Origin: Actinacidiphila acidipaludis
GTDB taxonomy: Bacteria > Actinomycetota > Actinomycetes > Streptomycetales > Streptomycetaceae
Length of the DNA: 64,000 bases
Assembly (NCBI RefSeq): GCF_019890725.1
Contig: NZ_JAINZZ010000016.1
Location: forward strand, 62,001-126,000
Reading direction: 5' to 3'
Program-made: the position numbers and the translations under genes
Part shown: positions 1 to 8,466 of the stretch, one piece after another
Position numbering within the stretch: the stretch's first letter is position 1
Layout of the letters: every line of letters starts with the position of its first letter
The notes under the pieces: model-generated
What the model saw: only the letters and a program-made list of their open reading frames with translations
Databases searched by the model: none
What the model was told of the DNA's origin: nothing

Positions 1-796
1 AGCCGTCGCGGCGGAGCAGCAGCAGCCAGCCGGCCGCCAGGGCCGCCACCGCCCAGCCGGCGAGGACCGCGAGACCGGCCCAGGGGCCGAGCGGCGCGGT
101 GCCCGCGCCCGGTACCAGGGACTGCACGGCCAGGCCCGCCGGCATCGGGGAGGCGTCCTGCACCGCGTGCAGCACCCGGTCGGGCATCGGCACGATCCTG
201 GTGACCAGGAAAGGGCCGTACAGCAGCGCCGCGACCGACCCGGCGGCCGCGGCCTGCTGACGCAGGATCCAGCCGGCGCCCAGCGCGAGCACCGCCACCA
301 GCACCAGATAGAGGACCGTGCCCGCGCCCGCCCGCAGCACCGCCGGGTCGGACGGGGTGACCAGGCCCCGACCGCCGCGCCCGGTGAAGCCCCGGGTGAG
401 CAGCACCGCGCGCCCGGCCGTCAGCGCGCCGGCCACGCCCACCAGGGCGGTGCCCAGGACCGCGCCCGTCGCCACCACCGCCTTCGCGGCGAGCACCACG
501 CCGCGTCCGGGCTGCGCGGCGAGCGTCAGCACGATCAGCCGCGGGTGGTACTCGGCGGCCACCAGCGTCACCGCGACCGCCAGCGCGGCGAGTTGGGCCG
601 CGTACACCCCCGACAGCACCAGCGCGGTGGTGTCGGGCGGCGCGCAGCCCGGCCCCGGCGGGCAGACCGGCGGCCGCTGCGTCGCGGCCACCAGCGCCCC
701 GCCGCCGGCCAGCACCGCGGCGACCGCGACCAGCGTCCACAGCTGCGCGGGCACGGTGACGAGTTTGGTCCACTCGGCGTGCAGCGCCCGCCTCAT
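1..796 (-). CDS. ABC-2 type exporter permease, second subunit (3' end beyond window)
   Basis: Reading leftwards from ATG 796 gives a membrane protein that stays open to the window edge (265 codons seen). It begins MRRALHAEWTKL, the N-terminal signature of ABC-2 permeases (charged AEWTKL followed by a first membrane helix). At least five hydrophobic segments follow, and the sequence YHPRLIVLTLAAQPGRG resembles the conserved cytoplasmic loop after helix 2 in this family. Its start overlaps the stop of the upstream permease gene in an ATGA, so it is the last visible gene of an ATPase-permease-permease operon. The exported substrate is unknown. The C-terminus is not visible. Confidence 0.85.
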   Translation of the reverse strand, partial: MRRALHAEWTKLVTVPAQLWTLVAVAAVLAGGGALVAATQRPPVCPPGPGCAPPDTTALVLSGVYAAQLAALAVAVTLVAAEYHPRLIVLTLAAQPGRGVVLAAKAVVATGAVLGTALVGVAGALTAGRAVLLTRGFTGRGGRGLVTPSDPAVLRAGAGTVLYLVLVAVLALGAGWILRQQAAAAGSVAALLYGPFLVTRIVPMPDRVLHAVQDASPMPAGLAVQSLVPGAGTAPLGPWAGLAVLAGWAVAALAAGWLLLLRRDG

Positions 797-2229
797 GCGT
801 CACGCCGCCGCTGCAGCCAGAACGCCGCGCCCAGCGCCGCCGCGGTGTACGCCGCCATGACCGCGAAGCCCTGCCACGGACCGGTCGCGTCCTCGAACAG
901 CGGCTGCGTCTGCCGGATCGCCGCCCCCGCGATGGGCGTCGCCCGGCCGACCCACAGCCCCGCCCCCACCGAGGTCACCTGGGCCACCAGCGGGATCACC
1001 ACCAGCACGGTGAAGAGCAGGATCACCGCGGCGGCCGTCCGGCGCACGATCACCCCGACGGCCAGGCTCAGCAGGGCCACCAGCGCGAGGAACGCGGCGG
1101 TGCCGATCACCGCCCGCAGCACCGGCGGGTCGGTCAGGGAGTGCTGGGGGAAGATCGGCGGCCCGTAGCCGTTCCGGCGCTGGATCGGCCGGGCCACGAG
1201 GAAGGAGACCGTGCAGGCCGCCAGCCCGGCCGCGAAGACCCCGCCGGCCACCACCAGCGCCTTGGCGGCCAGCACCCGGCCGCGGTGCGGGCTGACGGTG
1301 AACGTCGTGCGGATGGTGCGGGTGCGGTACTCCGACGTCATCGCCAGCACGCCCAGCGCGACGACCGCGAACAGCCCGATCTGCACACCGCCGAGCGTCG
1401 AGGCGACCGTGTCGTCCTGCCCGTCCTGGCCGATGCCGCCGACGCCCGGACTGCCGAGGTCGCCGCCGCCGGTCACGGTGAACACCCCGCCGTCCTGCCG
1501 CAGCCCGCCCGGCACGGCGGCCTCCGGCTGGGGTCCCGGCGGCCCGGGCGGCTGCGTCACATCGGTCAGCCGCCAGGCGCCGCCGCCGGACGCGCCCGCG
1601 GTGACATGGTCGAACACGGCACGCCCGGTGGTGGCGTGGGTGCGGCCCACCACCTTGCCCGGCCCCGCCCAGTGGGAGGTGCCGACGGGTGGCGAGGCGA
1701 CGAACATCCCGGCCTCGGCCGTGGCCGGCAGCCCGGTGTCCGCCACGGTGCCGACCGCCCGCCAGGTACGGCCGTCGGCCGACTCCCAGCCGGTGACCCG
1801 GTGTCCCGAACGGGTGAGCCGCAGCCAGTACGGCGCCGTCGCGCGCCCGCTGCCGGTGAGCTCGGTGGTCCCGCGGGCCTGCAGGCGCACGCCGTGGTCC
1901 GGGGTCAGCATCAGCGACACCGACGGCGAGCCTCCGCCGGTCCCGGACTTGAGCATCAGCCCGGCCTTCGCCCACGGAGCGCTGTCCGCCTGCGCGGTGA
2001 CCTCGGCGGTGACGCTGACGTCCCCGGTGGCCGGCCGGTGCACGAACGCGAAGGCGTCCAGCCGGGCCGGGCCGCCGTAACTGGTGTGCCCGCCCTCCGC
2101 GGTGAGCACCCCGATCAGCACCACCAGCGCCACGGTGGCCAGCAGCGCGGCAGCCGTGCTGCGCACCGAGCGGAGCTTGGCCCACTCGGCGCGGACGGCG
2201 CGCAGCAGGGACAGGGCCGGTGTGCTCAT
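793..2229 (-). CDS. ABC-2 type exporter permease with a large inserted extracytoplasmic lectin-like domain
   Basis: 478 aa from ATG 2229, which overlaps the ATPase stop (ATGA). Residues 12-20 carry the AEWAKLRS permease signature and residues 25-43 form helix 1. The next clear helices start only near residue 282, followed by the usual EYRTRTIRTTF loop at 300-310 and about four more helices. Between helices 1 and 2 sit some 230 residues. The part at 55-215 is beta-rich and contains APWAKAGLMLKSG and YWLRLTRSGHRVTGWESADG, which resembles DUF1349/concanavalin-like domains. The rest (215-280) is Pro/Gly-rich linker. By topology the insert should lie outside the membrane, where it could bind a glycan or wall component (inference). 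A plain ABC-2 permease would be about 250 aa. Confidence 0.85.
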   Translation of the reverse strand: MSTPALSLLRAVRAEWAKLRSVRSTAAALLATVALVVLIGVLTAEGGHTSYGGPARLDAFAFVHRPATGDVSVTAEVTAQADSAPWAKAGLMLKSGTGGGSPSVSLMLTPDHGVRLQARGTTELTGSGRATAPYWLRLTRSGHRVTGWESADGRTWRAVGTVADTGLPATAEAGMFVASPPVGTSHWAGPGKVVGRTHATTGRAVFDHVTAGASGGGAWRLTDVTQPPGPPGPQPEAAVPGGLRQDGGVFTVTGGGDLGSPGVGGIGQDGQDDTVASTLGGVQIGLFAVVALGVLAMTSEYRTRTIRTTFTVSPHRGRVLAAKALVVAGGVFAAGLAACTVSFLVARPIQRRNGYGPPIFPQHSLTDPPVLRAVIGTAAFLALVALLSLAVGVIVRRTAAAVILLFTVLVVIPLVAQVTSVGAGLWVGRATPIAGAAIRQTQPLFEDATGPWQGFAVMAAYTAAALGAAFWLQRRRDA

Positions 2230-3167
2230 ACCCGCGGCTCCTCGGTGTCGCGTCCGTGCGCCCGGAACTCCGCCGCGTCCCGGGTCAGGTCCAGATACGC
2301 CTCCTCCAGCGAGGCGCGGTGCGGTGCCAGCGCCGAGAACGGCACGGCGCCGCCGCTGAGTTCGGCCGCCACCCGCTCCACGGGCAGTCCCGAGACCGTC
2401 AGCGCGTCGGCGCCCAGCACCGACACGGTGCCGCCCGCGGCGGCCAGCACCGTCATCGCCTCGGCCCGGTGCGAGGTGTGCAGCACCACGCGGTCGCCGG
2501 ACGCCGCCGCGAGCAGCTCGGCCACCGCCCTGTCGGCGAGCAGCCGGCCGCGGCCGATGACGATCACATGGTCGGCGGTGTCCTGCAGTTCGCTCATCAG
2601 ATGGCTCGACACCAGAACCGTCCGTCCCTCCGCGGCCAGGGACCTGAGCAGCCCGCGGATCCACCGGATGCCCTCCGGGTCCAGGCCGTTGACCGGTTCG
2701 TCGAGGATCAGCACTCGCGGGTCGCCGAGCAGGGCCCCGGCGATCCCCAGCCGCTGGCGCATCCCCAGCGAGAAGCCGCCGGCCCGCTTGCGCGCCGCCG
2801 GCTCCAGCCCGACCAGCTCCAGCACCTCGTCCACCCGCCGGGCGGGCAGGCCGTTGTACCGGGCCTGCCACAGCAGATGGGCGCGCGCCCGGCGGCCGGG
2901 ATGGACCGCCTCGGCGTCCAGCAGCGCGCCGACCGCGCGCAGCGGGTCGTGCAGCGCCCGGTAGGGCCGGCCGCCGATCAGGGCGCTGCCGCTGTCGGGC
3001 GCGTCCAGGCCCAGCAGCATCCGCAACGTCGTCGACTTGCCGGCGCCGTTCGGGCCGACGAAGCCGGTGACGCTGCCCGGCCGCACCGTGAAGGACAGCG
3101 CGTCGACCGCCACCGTCCCCCCGTACCTCTTGCTCAGACCGCTCACCGCGATCGTCCACTCCGTCAT
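2226..3167 (-). CDS. ABC transporter ATP-binding protein (drug/lantibiotic-exporter class)
   Basis: 313 aa. Walker A GPNGAGKST lies near residue 39, the signature FSLGMRQRLG near 133, and Walker B VLILDEPVNGLD near 152, followed by the switch His in SSHLMSE. After about residue 220 comes the C-terminal extension typical of the DrrA/BcrA type. It supplies ATP hydrolysis for the two permeases encoded downstream, with which it shares ATGA overlaps. It is transcribed divergently from the histidine kinase 120 nt away. Regulation of this exporter by that two-component system is plausible from arrangement but not shown. Confidence 0.95.
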   Translation of the reverse strand: MTEWTIAVSGLSKRYGGTVAVDALSFTVRPGSVTGFVGPNGAGKSTTLRMLLGLDAPDSGSALIGGRPYRALHDPLRAVGALLDAEAVHPGRRARAHLLWQARYNGLPARRVDEVLELVGLEPAARKRAGGFSLGMRQRLGIAGALLGDPRVLILDEPVNGLDPEGIRWIRGLLRSLAAEGRTVLVSSHLMSELQDTADHVIVIGRGRLLADRAVAELLAAASGDRVVLHTSHRAEAMTVLAAAGGTVSVLGADALTVSGLPVERVAAELSGGAVPFSALAPHRASLEEAYLDLTRDAAEFRAHGRDTEEPRV

Positions 3168-3275
3168 GGCGACGACGCTAGTGACGGCCGGCTGCGGCGG
3201 CGTCCCGCGCGCGGGGAGTTCCGCACGGCCCGGTCATCCCCCGCACGGGGGACGCGACCTGCGGGAAGCGGTACG

Positions 3276-3281
3276 GATAAT
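3276..3281 (+). promoter_or_regulatory. -10 element for leaderless histidine kinase mRNA
   Basis: GATAAT is followed by six bases and then ATG 3288, so transcription would begin at or next to the start codon. No Shine-Dalgarno sequence is visible. No convincing -35 hexamer was found. Confidence 0.45.
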
Positions 3282-3287
3282 GGCCCG

Positions 3288-4595
3288 ATGACGTCGTCGA
3301 CAGCACGGGCGGGGCGCTGCGCGGAGGGACTGCGCCGGGCGGTCCGCGCCCCGGACCTCCCGCTCGTCGCCGCCGCGACCCTGGGCACCCTGGCGCTGGC
3401 GCAAGCGGCCGCGTCGGCGAGCGGTGAGGGCGACGCCCGGGGCGGTTCCACGGTGCTGGCGGGAGCCCTGTTGCCGGCCCTCGGCTCCACGGTCCCGTTG
3501 GCGTTCGTCCGCACCCACCTCGTGCCGGCCGCCGCCGCGATCGCCGCCGCCGTGCTCCTCACCCCGCTCGGCGGCCGGCTGCCCGCCGTGGCCGGGCTGG
3601 TGGCGCTCGCCGCGGCCCTGTACCTGGTGGGCCTGCGCTGCCCCCCGGCGGTGGCCGCGCTGTTCACCGTGCCGTTCGTGGCGTACGCGGTGGGCGCCGG
3701 ATCCGGGCAGCCGGGCGGCAAACCGCTGGCGGTGGGGATGCTCGCGGGCGCCGCCCTCGCACCCGCGCTGGGCGTCCTCCGCACGTCGCGCCGCGCCGCC
3801 GCGGCCCGGGCGGAGGCGGACTGGGCCTACGCGGACACCCTGCTGGAGTACGCGGCCCGCGGCGAACGCGCCCGGATAGCACGCGAGTTGCACGACATCG
3901 TCGCCCACCACATCAGCGCCCTGTCGATCCAGGCCGAGACCGCCAGGCTCACCACCCCCGGCCTGCCGCCCGAGGGCGCCGCGAAGCTGCTGGCGATCGG
4001 GGAGACGGCACGCGAGGCCCTCACCGAGATGCGCCGGCTGCTCGGCGTGCTCCGGGACGACGGGGACGACGGGGACGCGGGGGCCGGCGACGGCGGACGG
4101 GACGGCGGGGGCGCCGGCCGCCGGACGGGCCGCGACAGCGGCCGCGACCGGGCCGCGGGCCGCCCGGCGCGGTCCCGCCCGCAACGCCGCCCGCAGCCGG
4201 GCGTCGACCAACTGCTGGCTCTGGTCGACCAGGCTCGCGACACAACCGGCAACGTCGTCCGCCTGACCGTGCGCGGCGCGCTCCGGCCGCTGGACCCGGG
4301 CGTCGAACTGGCCGCCTACCGCATCGCCCAGGAGGCGCTGACCAACGCCCGCCGCCATGCCCCGGGTTGCGCGGTCGACGTCGAACTCGATTACGGCGAC
4401 GACCAGTTGCGGCTGACCGTCCGGGACAGCGGGCCGGGCGGGGTGCCCGGGCCCGGCGGCCACGGGCTGATCGGCATGCGGGAACGCACCGCGATGGCGG
4501 GCGGCACCCTGTCGGCCGGCCCCGGCCCGGTCACCGGTTTCGTCGTGCAGGCCCGGCTGCCGCTCGCCCCGCCCAGCGCCCGGTGGGCGGCATGA
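3288..4595 (+). CDS. NarL-family sensor histidine kinase
   Basis: 435 aa. Several hydrophobic segments lie at residues 25-165. A HisKA_3 dimerisation domain follows with RIARELHDIVAHH (phospho-accepting His202), and a C-terminal HATPase has the N-box YRIAQEALTNARRH and the G-boxes DSGPGG and GHGLIGMRER. An arginine/glycine/aspartate-rich linker of about 45 residues, probably disordered, separates the two catalytic parts. The stop overlaps the response regulator start (ATGA), so the pair is translationally coupled. The signal sensed is unknown. The gene is divergent from the ABC exporter, the usual layout when such systems control drug or peptide export. Confidence 0.93.
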   Translation: MTSSTARAGRCAEGLRRAVRAPDLPLVAAATLGTLALAQAAASASGEGDARGGSTVLAGALLPALGSTVPLAFVRTHLVPAAAAIAAAVLLTPLGGRLPAVAGLVALAAALYLVGLRCPPAVAALFTVPFVAYAVGAGSGQPGGKPLAVGMLAGAALAPALGVLRTSRRAAAARAEADWAYADTLLEYAARGERARIARELHDIVAHHISALSIQAETARLTTPGLPPEGAAKLLAIGETAREALTEMRRLLGVLRDDGDDGDAGAGDGGRDGGGAGRRTGRDSGRDRAAGRPARSRPQRRPQPGVDQLLALVDQARDTTGNVVRLTVRGALRPLDPGVELAAYRIAQEALTNARRHAPGCAVDVELDYGDDQLRLTVRDSGPGGVPGPGGHGLIGMRERTAMAGGTLSAGPGPVTGFVVQARLPLAPPSARWAA

Positions 4596-5668
4596 GCGGG
4601 CCGCCCGCGGCCGGTGGTGCGGACGCTTGGCGGCGCCGGGACGCCAGCACGGACGCCGGGTCGCCGCCGGGTGCGCGTGCGGACGCCGGGTCGCGCGCGG
4701 CCGGTGCTGCGGATGCCGTGCCGCCCGCGGCTGGTGGTGTGGATGCCGGGTCGCCGCCGGGTGCGCGTGTGGATGCCGGGTCGCCACCGGCCGGTGGTGC
4801 GGGCGCTTGGGGGCGGCGGGACGAGGGTGCGGACGCCGGGTCGCCGCCGGGTGCTGCACGTGTGGATGCCGGGTCGCCACCGGCCGGTGGTGCGGATGCC
4901 GTGCCGCCCGCGGCTGGTGGTGCGGACGCCGGGTCAGACGCGGCCGGGGGTGCGGTTGCCGGGCCGGGGGCGGCTGGACGTTCGGTTGCCGGGCCGGTGC
5001 GCATTCTGGTGGTCGACGACCAGGACGTGGTCCGCGCGGGATTCGCCGCGCTGCTCGGCAGCCAGCCCGACTTCGAGGTGGTCGGCAGCGCGGCGGACGG
5101 CGCCGCCGCCGTCCGGCTCTGCGACGCGGTCCGGCCCCACATCGTGCTGATGGACGTGCGGATGCCGGTGCTCGACGGCATCGAGGCCACCCGGCTCATC
5201 ACCCGGCGGCCGGACGCGCCGCCGCGCATCATCATGCTCACCACCTTCGACCTCGACGAGCACGTCTACGACGCACTGGCCGCCGGGGCCAGCGGCTTCC
5301 TGCTGAAGGACATGGCGGCGGAACGGCTCTTCGACGCGGTGCGGATCGTCGCGTCGGGCGAGGCGCTGCTCGCGCCGACCGTGACCCGGCGGCTGATCGG
5401 CCAGTTCGTCCGGCTGCGCCCGCACGCCGCCGCCTCGGAGGCCGTCCTCGCCGCGCTGACCCCGCGGGAGACCGAGACGCTGCGGCTGGTGGCCGAGGGC
5501 CTGACGAACGCCGAGATCGCCGAACGGCTGGTGGTCAGCGCGGAGACGGTCAAGACCCATGTCAGCCGGGTGCTGGGCAAGCTGGGCGCGCGCGACCGGG
5601 CGCAGGCGATCGTGTTCGCGTACGAGCACGGGCTGGTGGTCCCGGGCGGTCGCTCACCTTCCGGGTGA
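4592..5668 (+). CDS. LuxR/NarL-family response regulator with long repeat-derived N-terminal extension
   Basis: 358 aa from ATG 4592, coupled to the kinase. Residues 1-135 are low-complexity Asp/Ala/Gly/Ser/Pro repeats with no known domain. The receiver starts at VRILVVDD (136), has phosphoacceptor Asp189 in LMDVRMP and Lys in LLKDM. A LuxR helix-turn-helix (LTPRETETLRLVAEG, then AEIAERLVVSAETVKTHVSR) occupies about 288-350. Usual family length is about 220 aa. An in-frame GTG at 4997 would give exactly that (224 aa) but has no visible ribosome site, whereas the overlap favours 4592. The gene overlaps the end of the convergent benE gene by 15 nt. Confidence 0.88.
   Translation: MSGPPAAGGADAWRRRDASTDAGSPPGARADAGSRAAGAADAVPPAAGGVDAGSPPGARVDAGSPPAGGAGAWGRRDEGADAGSPPGAARVDAGSPPAGGADAVPPAAGGADAGSDAAGGAVAGPGAAGRSVAGPVRILVVDDQDVVRAGFAALLGSQPDFEVVGSAADGAAAVRLCDAVRPHIVLMDVRMPVLDGIEATRLITRRPDAPPRIIMLTTFDLDEHVYDALAAGASGFLLKDMAAERLFDAVRIVASGEALLAPTVTRRLIGQFVRLRPHAAASEAVLAALTPRETETLRLVAEGLTNAEIAERLVVSAETVKTHVSRVLGKLGARDRAQAIVFAYEHGLVVPGGRSPSG
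4612..4990 (+). repeat. in-frame GC-rich minisatellite in the response regulator gene
   Basis: Irregular repeats of a GGTGCGGACGCCGGGTCG-like unit encode peptide blocks such as DAGSPPGAR and DAGSPPAGGA. All length variants keep the reading frame open, which is what selection for coding would produce. Confidence 0.8.
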
Positions 5669-6922
5669 GCCGGCCGCGGGCGCGGCAGCGGGCTCTGGCG
5701 CCGGAGCCGGAGCCGGCGCCGGGCCGGAGCGGTCCGGCCCGCGCCCGGGGACGGGGAGGCGGCCGGCCAGCAGGGTGCAGACCCCCGCCAGCAGTCCCCA
5801 GAACGCCGAGCCGATGCCGAGCAGGGTCATGCCCGACGCCGTCGCGAGGAAGGTCACGACCGCGGCCTCGCGGTGACGTTCGTCGCCGAGGGCGGTGTGC
5901 AGCGAGCCGCCGATCGTGCCGAGCAGTCCGATCCCGGCGATGCCCAGCACCAGTTCCCGCGGCATCGCGGTCAGCAGCGCGCCGATCGTCCCGCCCAGCG
6001 CGGCGACGCACAGATAGAACACCCCCGCCCAGACCGCTGCCACGTAGCGGCGGGAGCGGTCGGGGTGGGCCTGCTCGCCGGTGCAGATCGCCGCGGTGAT
6101 CGCCGCCAGGTTGAGCCCGAACGCGCCGAAGGGCGCCAGCACGGCGTTGACCGCGCCGGTCCAGCCCAGCAGCGGCGACACCGGCACGTCGTAGCCGGAG
6201 TTGCGCAGCACCGCCACGCCGGGCAGGTTCTGGCCCGTCATCGTCACCACGTACAGCGGCAGGCCCACGCTGAGGAGGACGCGCCAGTCGAAGTCCGGGG
6301 CGGTGAACACCGGTACCGGGGCGGACAGCCGCACGCCGCCGGTGTGCCAGCCGCCGGTCAGCGTGGTGGCGGCCACGCCGGTGGCGAGCGCCACCAGAAC
6401 CGCGTACCGCGGCAGCAGCCGCCGTGCCAGGAGGTAGGCGGCGAACATCGGGAACGCGACCGCGAACCGGCCGTGCATCGCGGTGAACAGGCCGGTGCCG
6501 AACTGCAGCAGCACCCCGGCGAGCAGAGCGGCCGTCAGCGGGACCGGGATCGCGTCCATCACCCGGGCGAACCAGCCGGTGACGCCGCTGACGAGGATCA
6601 GCACCGCGGAAAGCAGGAACGCCCCCACCGCCTGGGCCATCGGCACCCCCACGAGGCCCGTCGCCAGCAGGGCCGCGCCCGGCGTCGACCAGGCCGTCAC
6701 GACCGGGGTGCGGTAGCGCAGCGACAGGCCGACGCAGGTCACGCCGAGGCCCAGCCCGAGCGCCACCATCCAGGAGGCCAGTTCCGCGGCGTCGGCGCCG
6801 GCCGCCCTGGCGGCGCTGAACACCACGGCGGCGGAGCTGGTGACGCCGACCAGGACGGTGATCAGGCCGGCGGTGACGGCGGGCGCGGGAGCCGCGGAGC
6901 GCAGGGACGCGAGGACCTTCAT
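5654..6922 (-). CDS. benE: BenE-family transporter (benzoate/H+ symporter-like)
   Basis: 422 aa with about 12 hydrophobic segments. Family features include the early segment PVVTAWSTPGAALL and the central MTGQNLPGVAVLRNSGY followed by FGAFGLNLAAITAAICTG, which are characteristic BenE blocks. A Pro/Ala tail follows residue 390. It is predicted to import an aromatic acid across the cytoplasmic membrane. No benzoate-degradation genes lie beside it, so the real substrate is open. It is divergent from an XRE-cupin regulator with two palindromes in the shared promoter region, suggesting direct repression or activation by that regulator. Confidence 0.88.
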   Translation of the reverse strand: MKVLASLRSAAPAPAVTAGLITVLVGVTSSAAVVFSAARAAGADAAELASWMVALGLGLGVTCVGLSLRYRTPVVTAWSTPGAALLATGLVGVPMAQAVGAFLLSAVLILVSGVTGWFARVMDAIPVPLTAALLAGVLLQFGTGLFTAMHGRFAVAFPMFAAYLLARRLLPRYAVLVALATGVAATTLTGGWHTGGVRLSAPVPVFTAPDFDWRVLLSVGLPLYVVTMTGQNLPGVAVLRNSGYDVPVSPLLGWTGAVNAVLAPFGAFGLNLAAITAAICTGEQAHPDRSRRYVAAVWAGVFYLCVAALGGTIGALLTAMPRELVLGIAGIGLLGTIGGSLHTALGDERHREAAVVTFLATASGMTLLGIGSAFWGLLAGVCTLLAGRLPVPGRGPDRSGPAPAPAPAPEPAAAPAAGSPGR

Positions 6923-6958
6923 CAGCCCTCCAGGGGCGGCCGGGGTACCGTGACGACC

Positions 6959-6990
6959 GTTCCGTTTACGGAACGTTCCGTGTGCGGAAC
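6959..6990. promoter_or_regulatory. two abutting 16-bp palindromic operators between benE and xre
   Basis: GTTCCGTTTACGGAAC (6959-6974) is immediately followed by GTTCCGTGTGCGGAAC (6975-6990). The shared core is GTTCCG-N4-CGGAAC. They lie 37 nt before the benE start and about 150 nt before the preferred regulator start, so they are the obvious binding sites for the XRE-cupin protein. Confidence 0.75.
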
Positions 6991-7065
6991 ACTAGGCTGA
7001 CCCCCGGACGCCCGTCAACGGCCCAGGTCCGGCGGGGCATTGCGGTATGGAGTCCGGGAAGCTGA

Positions 7066-7121
7066 GCACGGGATCCGGAGCACGGGATCCGGAGCACGGG
7101 ATCCGGAGCACGGAGCCCGGA
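7066..7121 (+). repeat. 14-bp tandem repeat in the regulator leader
   Basis: Three perfect copies of GCACGGGATCCGGA are followed by one variant and a partial copy. A 14-bp period would shift a reading frame with each copy change, which suggests this stretch is untranslated and supports the downstream GTG start at 7143. Confidence 0.75.
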
Positions 7122-7142
7122 GCACGGGAGCTGGGAGCGGCA

Positions 7143-7742
7143 GTGGAGCTGAACGAACAGGTGGGCCTGCGCCTGCGGCAGTTGCGCGAGGAACGCGGCC
7201 TGAGCCTGTCCGCGCTGGCCCGGCGGTCCGGCACCGGCAAGGCCACGCTCTCCGAACTCGAGGCCGGGCGCCGCAACCCCACGCTGGAGACCCTGTACGC
7301 GCTGACCACCGCGCTCGGCGTCCCGCTCAGCGCGGCCCTCACCGACAGCGGCGGCACCCCGTACGGAACCCCGGCCCCGGGAACGTCGCCCGGGGCGGGC
7401 GGCGCGCCGGGCGGGGGCCCGGCCGGCATCTCCGGACAGGCGGTCACCGCGGTGCTCACCGAGCGGTTCGAGGACGGTGCCGCCGTCACGGACGTCTTCC
7501 GGATCCGCATCCGCGGCGGCGCCGTCCAGGAGTCCGCGGCGCACATCCCCGGTACCCAGGAGCACCTGGTCGTGCTCACCGGGACCGCGGTCGTCGGCGA
7601 CCCGGCGGCGCCGGTCACCGCGGGGCCCGGCGCGCACGCGCACTGGACGGCGGACGGCCCTCACCTGTACAGCGCGCCCCACGGCGACGTGGAGGCCGTG
7701 CTGTTCGTCCGCAGCCCCCTCGCCGCGCCCCGGACTCCCTGA
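7143..7742 (+). CDS. XRE-family regulator with C-terminal cupin domain
   Basis: 199 aa from GTG 7143, which has a GGGAG ribosome site seven bases upstream. An ATG at 7047 would add 32 residues encoded by 14-bp repeats and is less likely. Residues 5-60 form an HTH_3 domain (LRQLREERGLSLSALARRSG, then TLSELEAGRRNPTLETLYAL). A Gly/Pro linker follows, then a double-stranded beta-helix (EHLVVLTGTAVV to HWTADGPHLYSA) of the cupin type that commonly senses a small molecule. It probably controls the divergent benE and itself through the palindromes at 6959-6990. Confidence 0.9.
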   Translation: MELNEQVGLRLRQLREERGLSLSALARRSGTGKATLSELEAGRRNPTLETLYALTTALGVPLSAALTDSGGTPYGTPAPGTSPGAGGAPGGGPAGISGQAVTAVLTERFEDGAAVTDVFRIRIRGGAVQESAAHIPGTQEHLVVLTGTAVVGDPAAPVTAGPGAHAHWTADGPHLYSAPHGDVEAVLFVRSPLAAPRTP

Positions 7743-7752
7743 CGGGGGCGTG

Positions 7753-7781
7753 CCCCGGGCGGGCCACCGTCCCGCCCGGGG
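7753..7781 (+). terminator. hairpin terminator after the XRE-cupin gene
   Basis: An 11-bp perfect stem (CCCCGGGCGGG with its complement) with a 7-nt loop, ten bases after the stop codon. No U-tract, as is common in this group. Confidence 0.6.
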
Positions 7782-7852
7782 GACCGCCGGATCAGGGTGC
7801 CGCCCGGCTCGTCAGGGTGCAGGGCAGCAGCAGCGCCCGGTCCGGCCGTCCG

Positions 7853-8269
7853 TCAGGACAGCACCCTCTCCTTGGCCTTCTGGAACTCCTCCTCGGACAG
7901 CGTGCCGTCCGCCCGCAGTTGGGCGAGACGGGCGAGCTGGTCGGCGTGGCCGCCGCCGTCCGAGGCGCCGGCGGTCTTGCGGATGTAGTCGTCGAACGCC
8001 TTCTGCTGGCTCTCCGCATGACGCTGCTCGCGGCGGCCCATGCCCGTGCCCCGTGCGACGACGTAGACGAAGACGCCGAGGAAGGGCAGCAGGACGACGA
8101 ACACCAGCCATCCGGTCTTGGCTCCGCCGCTCATCGAGTCGTCGCGGAAGATGTCCAGGACCACGCGGAACAGCAGGAAGATCCACAGCACCCACAGGAA
8201 GACCCACATGGCCGTCCAGAAGGCGCCGAGCACGGGATAGTCGTAAGCGAGGTACACGTGATCGCCCAT
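7853..8269 (-). CDS. PLDc_N-type membrane protein with SHOCT domain
   Basis: 138 aa. Two transmembrane segments at about 15-38 and 52-72 form the PLD-nuclease N-terminal-like membrane module. A charged helix (MGRREQRHAESQQ) follows, then a C-terminal SHOCT motif (LARLAQLRADGTLSEEEF). SHOCT modules are short oligomerisation or protein-interaction units. The start has an AGGGAG ribosome site seven bases away. The function is not known; such proteins are common, small, inner-membrane proteins in actinomycetes. It stands alone between the regulator and the DHA2 exporter. Confidence 0.85.
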   Translation of the reverse strand: MGDHVYLAYDYPVLGAFWTAMWVFLWVLWIFLLFRVVLDIFRDDSMSGGAKTGWLVFVVLLPFLGVFVYVVARGTGMGRREQRHAESQQKAFDDYIRKTAGASDGGGHADQLARLAQLRADGTLSEEEFQKAKERVLS

Positions 8270-8466
8270 GGTTCACTCCCTGGTGCTGCCCTTCGCGGCG
8301 GGCGGAGGCGGTCGCGGGTTCCGGTGGCTCAGGTGTCCGCCGGCCGCTCGGGGGCCGAAAGGGTCATCGATGGGACCCCTTCATCATCAGCGTCACCCTG
8401 GTGGCCCACAACCGGAGTCGGGCCCGGCCCGGCACACCGGGGATCCGGCCGCGCGGCGCGCCGTGC

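Noticed and set aside
7047..7142. ATG 7047 as start of the XRE-cupin regulator
   Set aside because: The extra residues are encoded by 14-bp repeats and lack a ribosome site; GTG 7143 is better.
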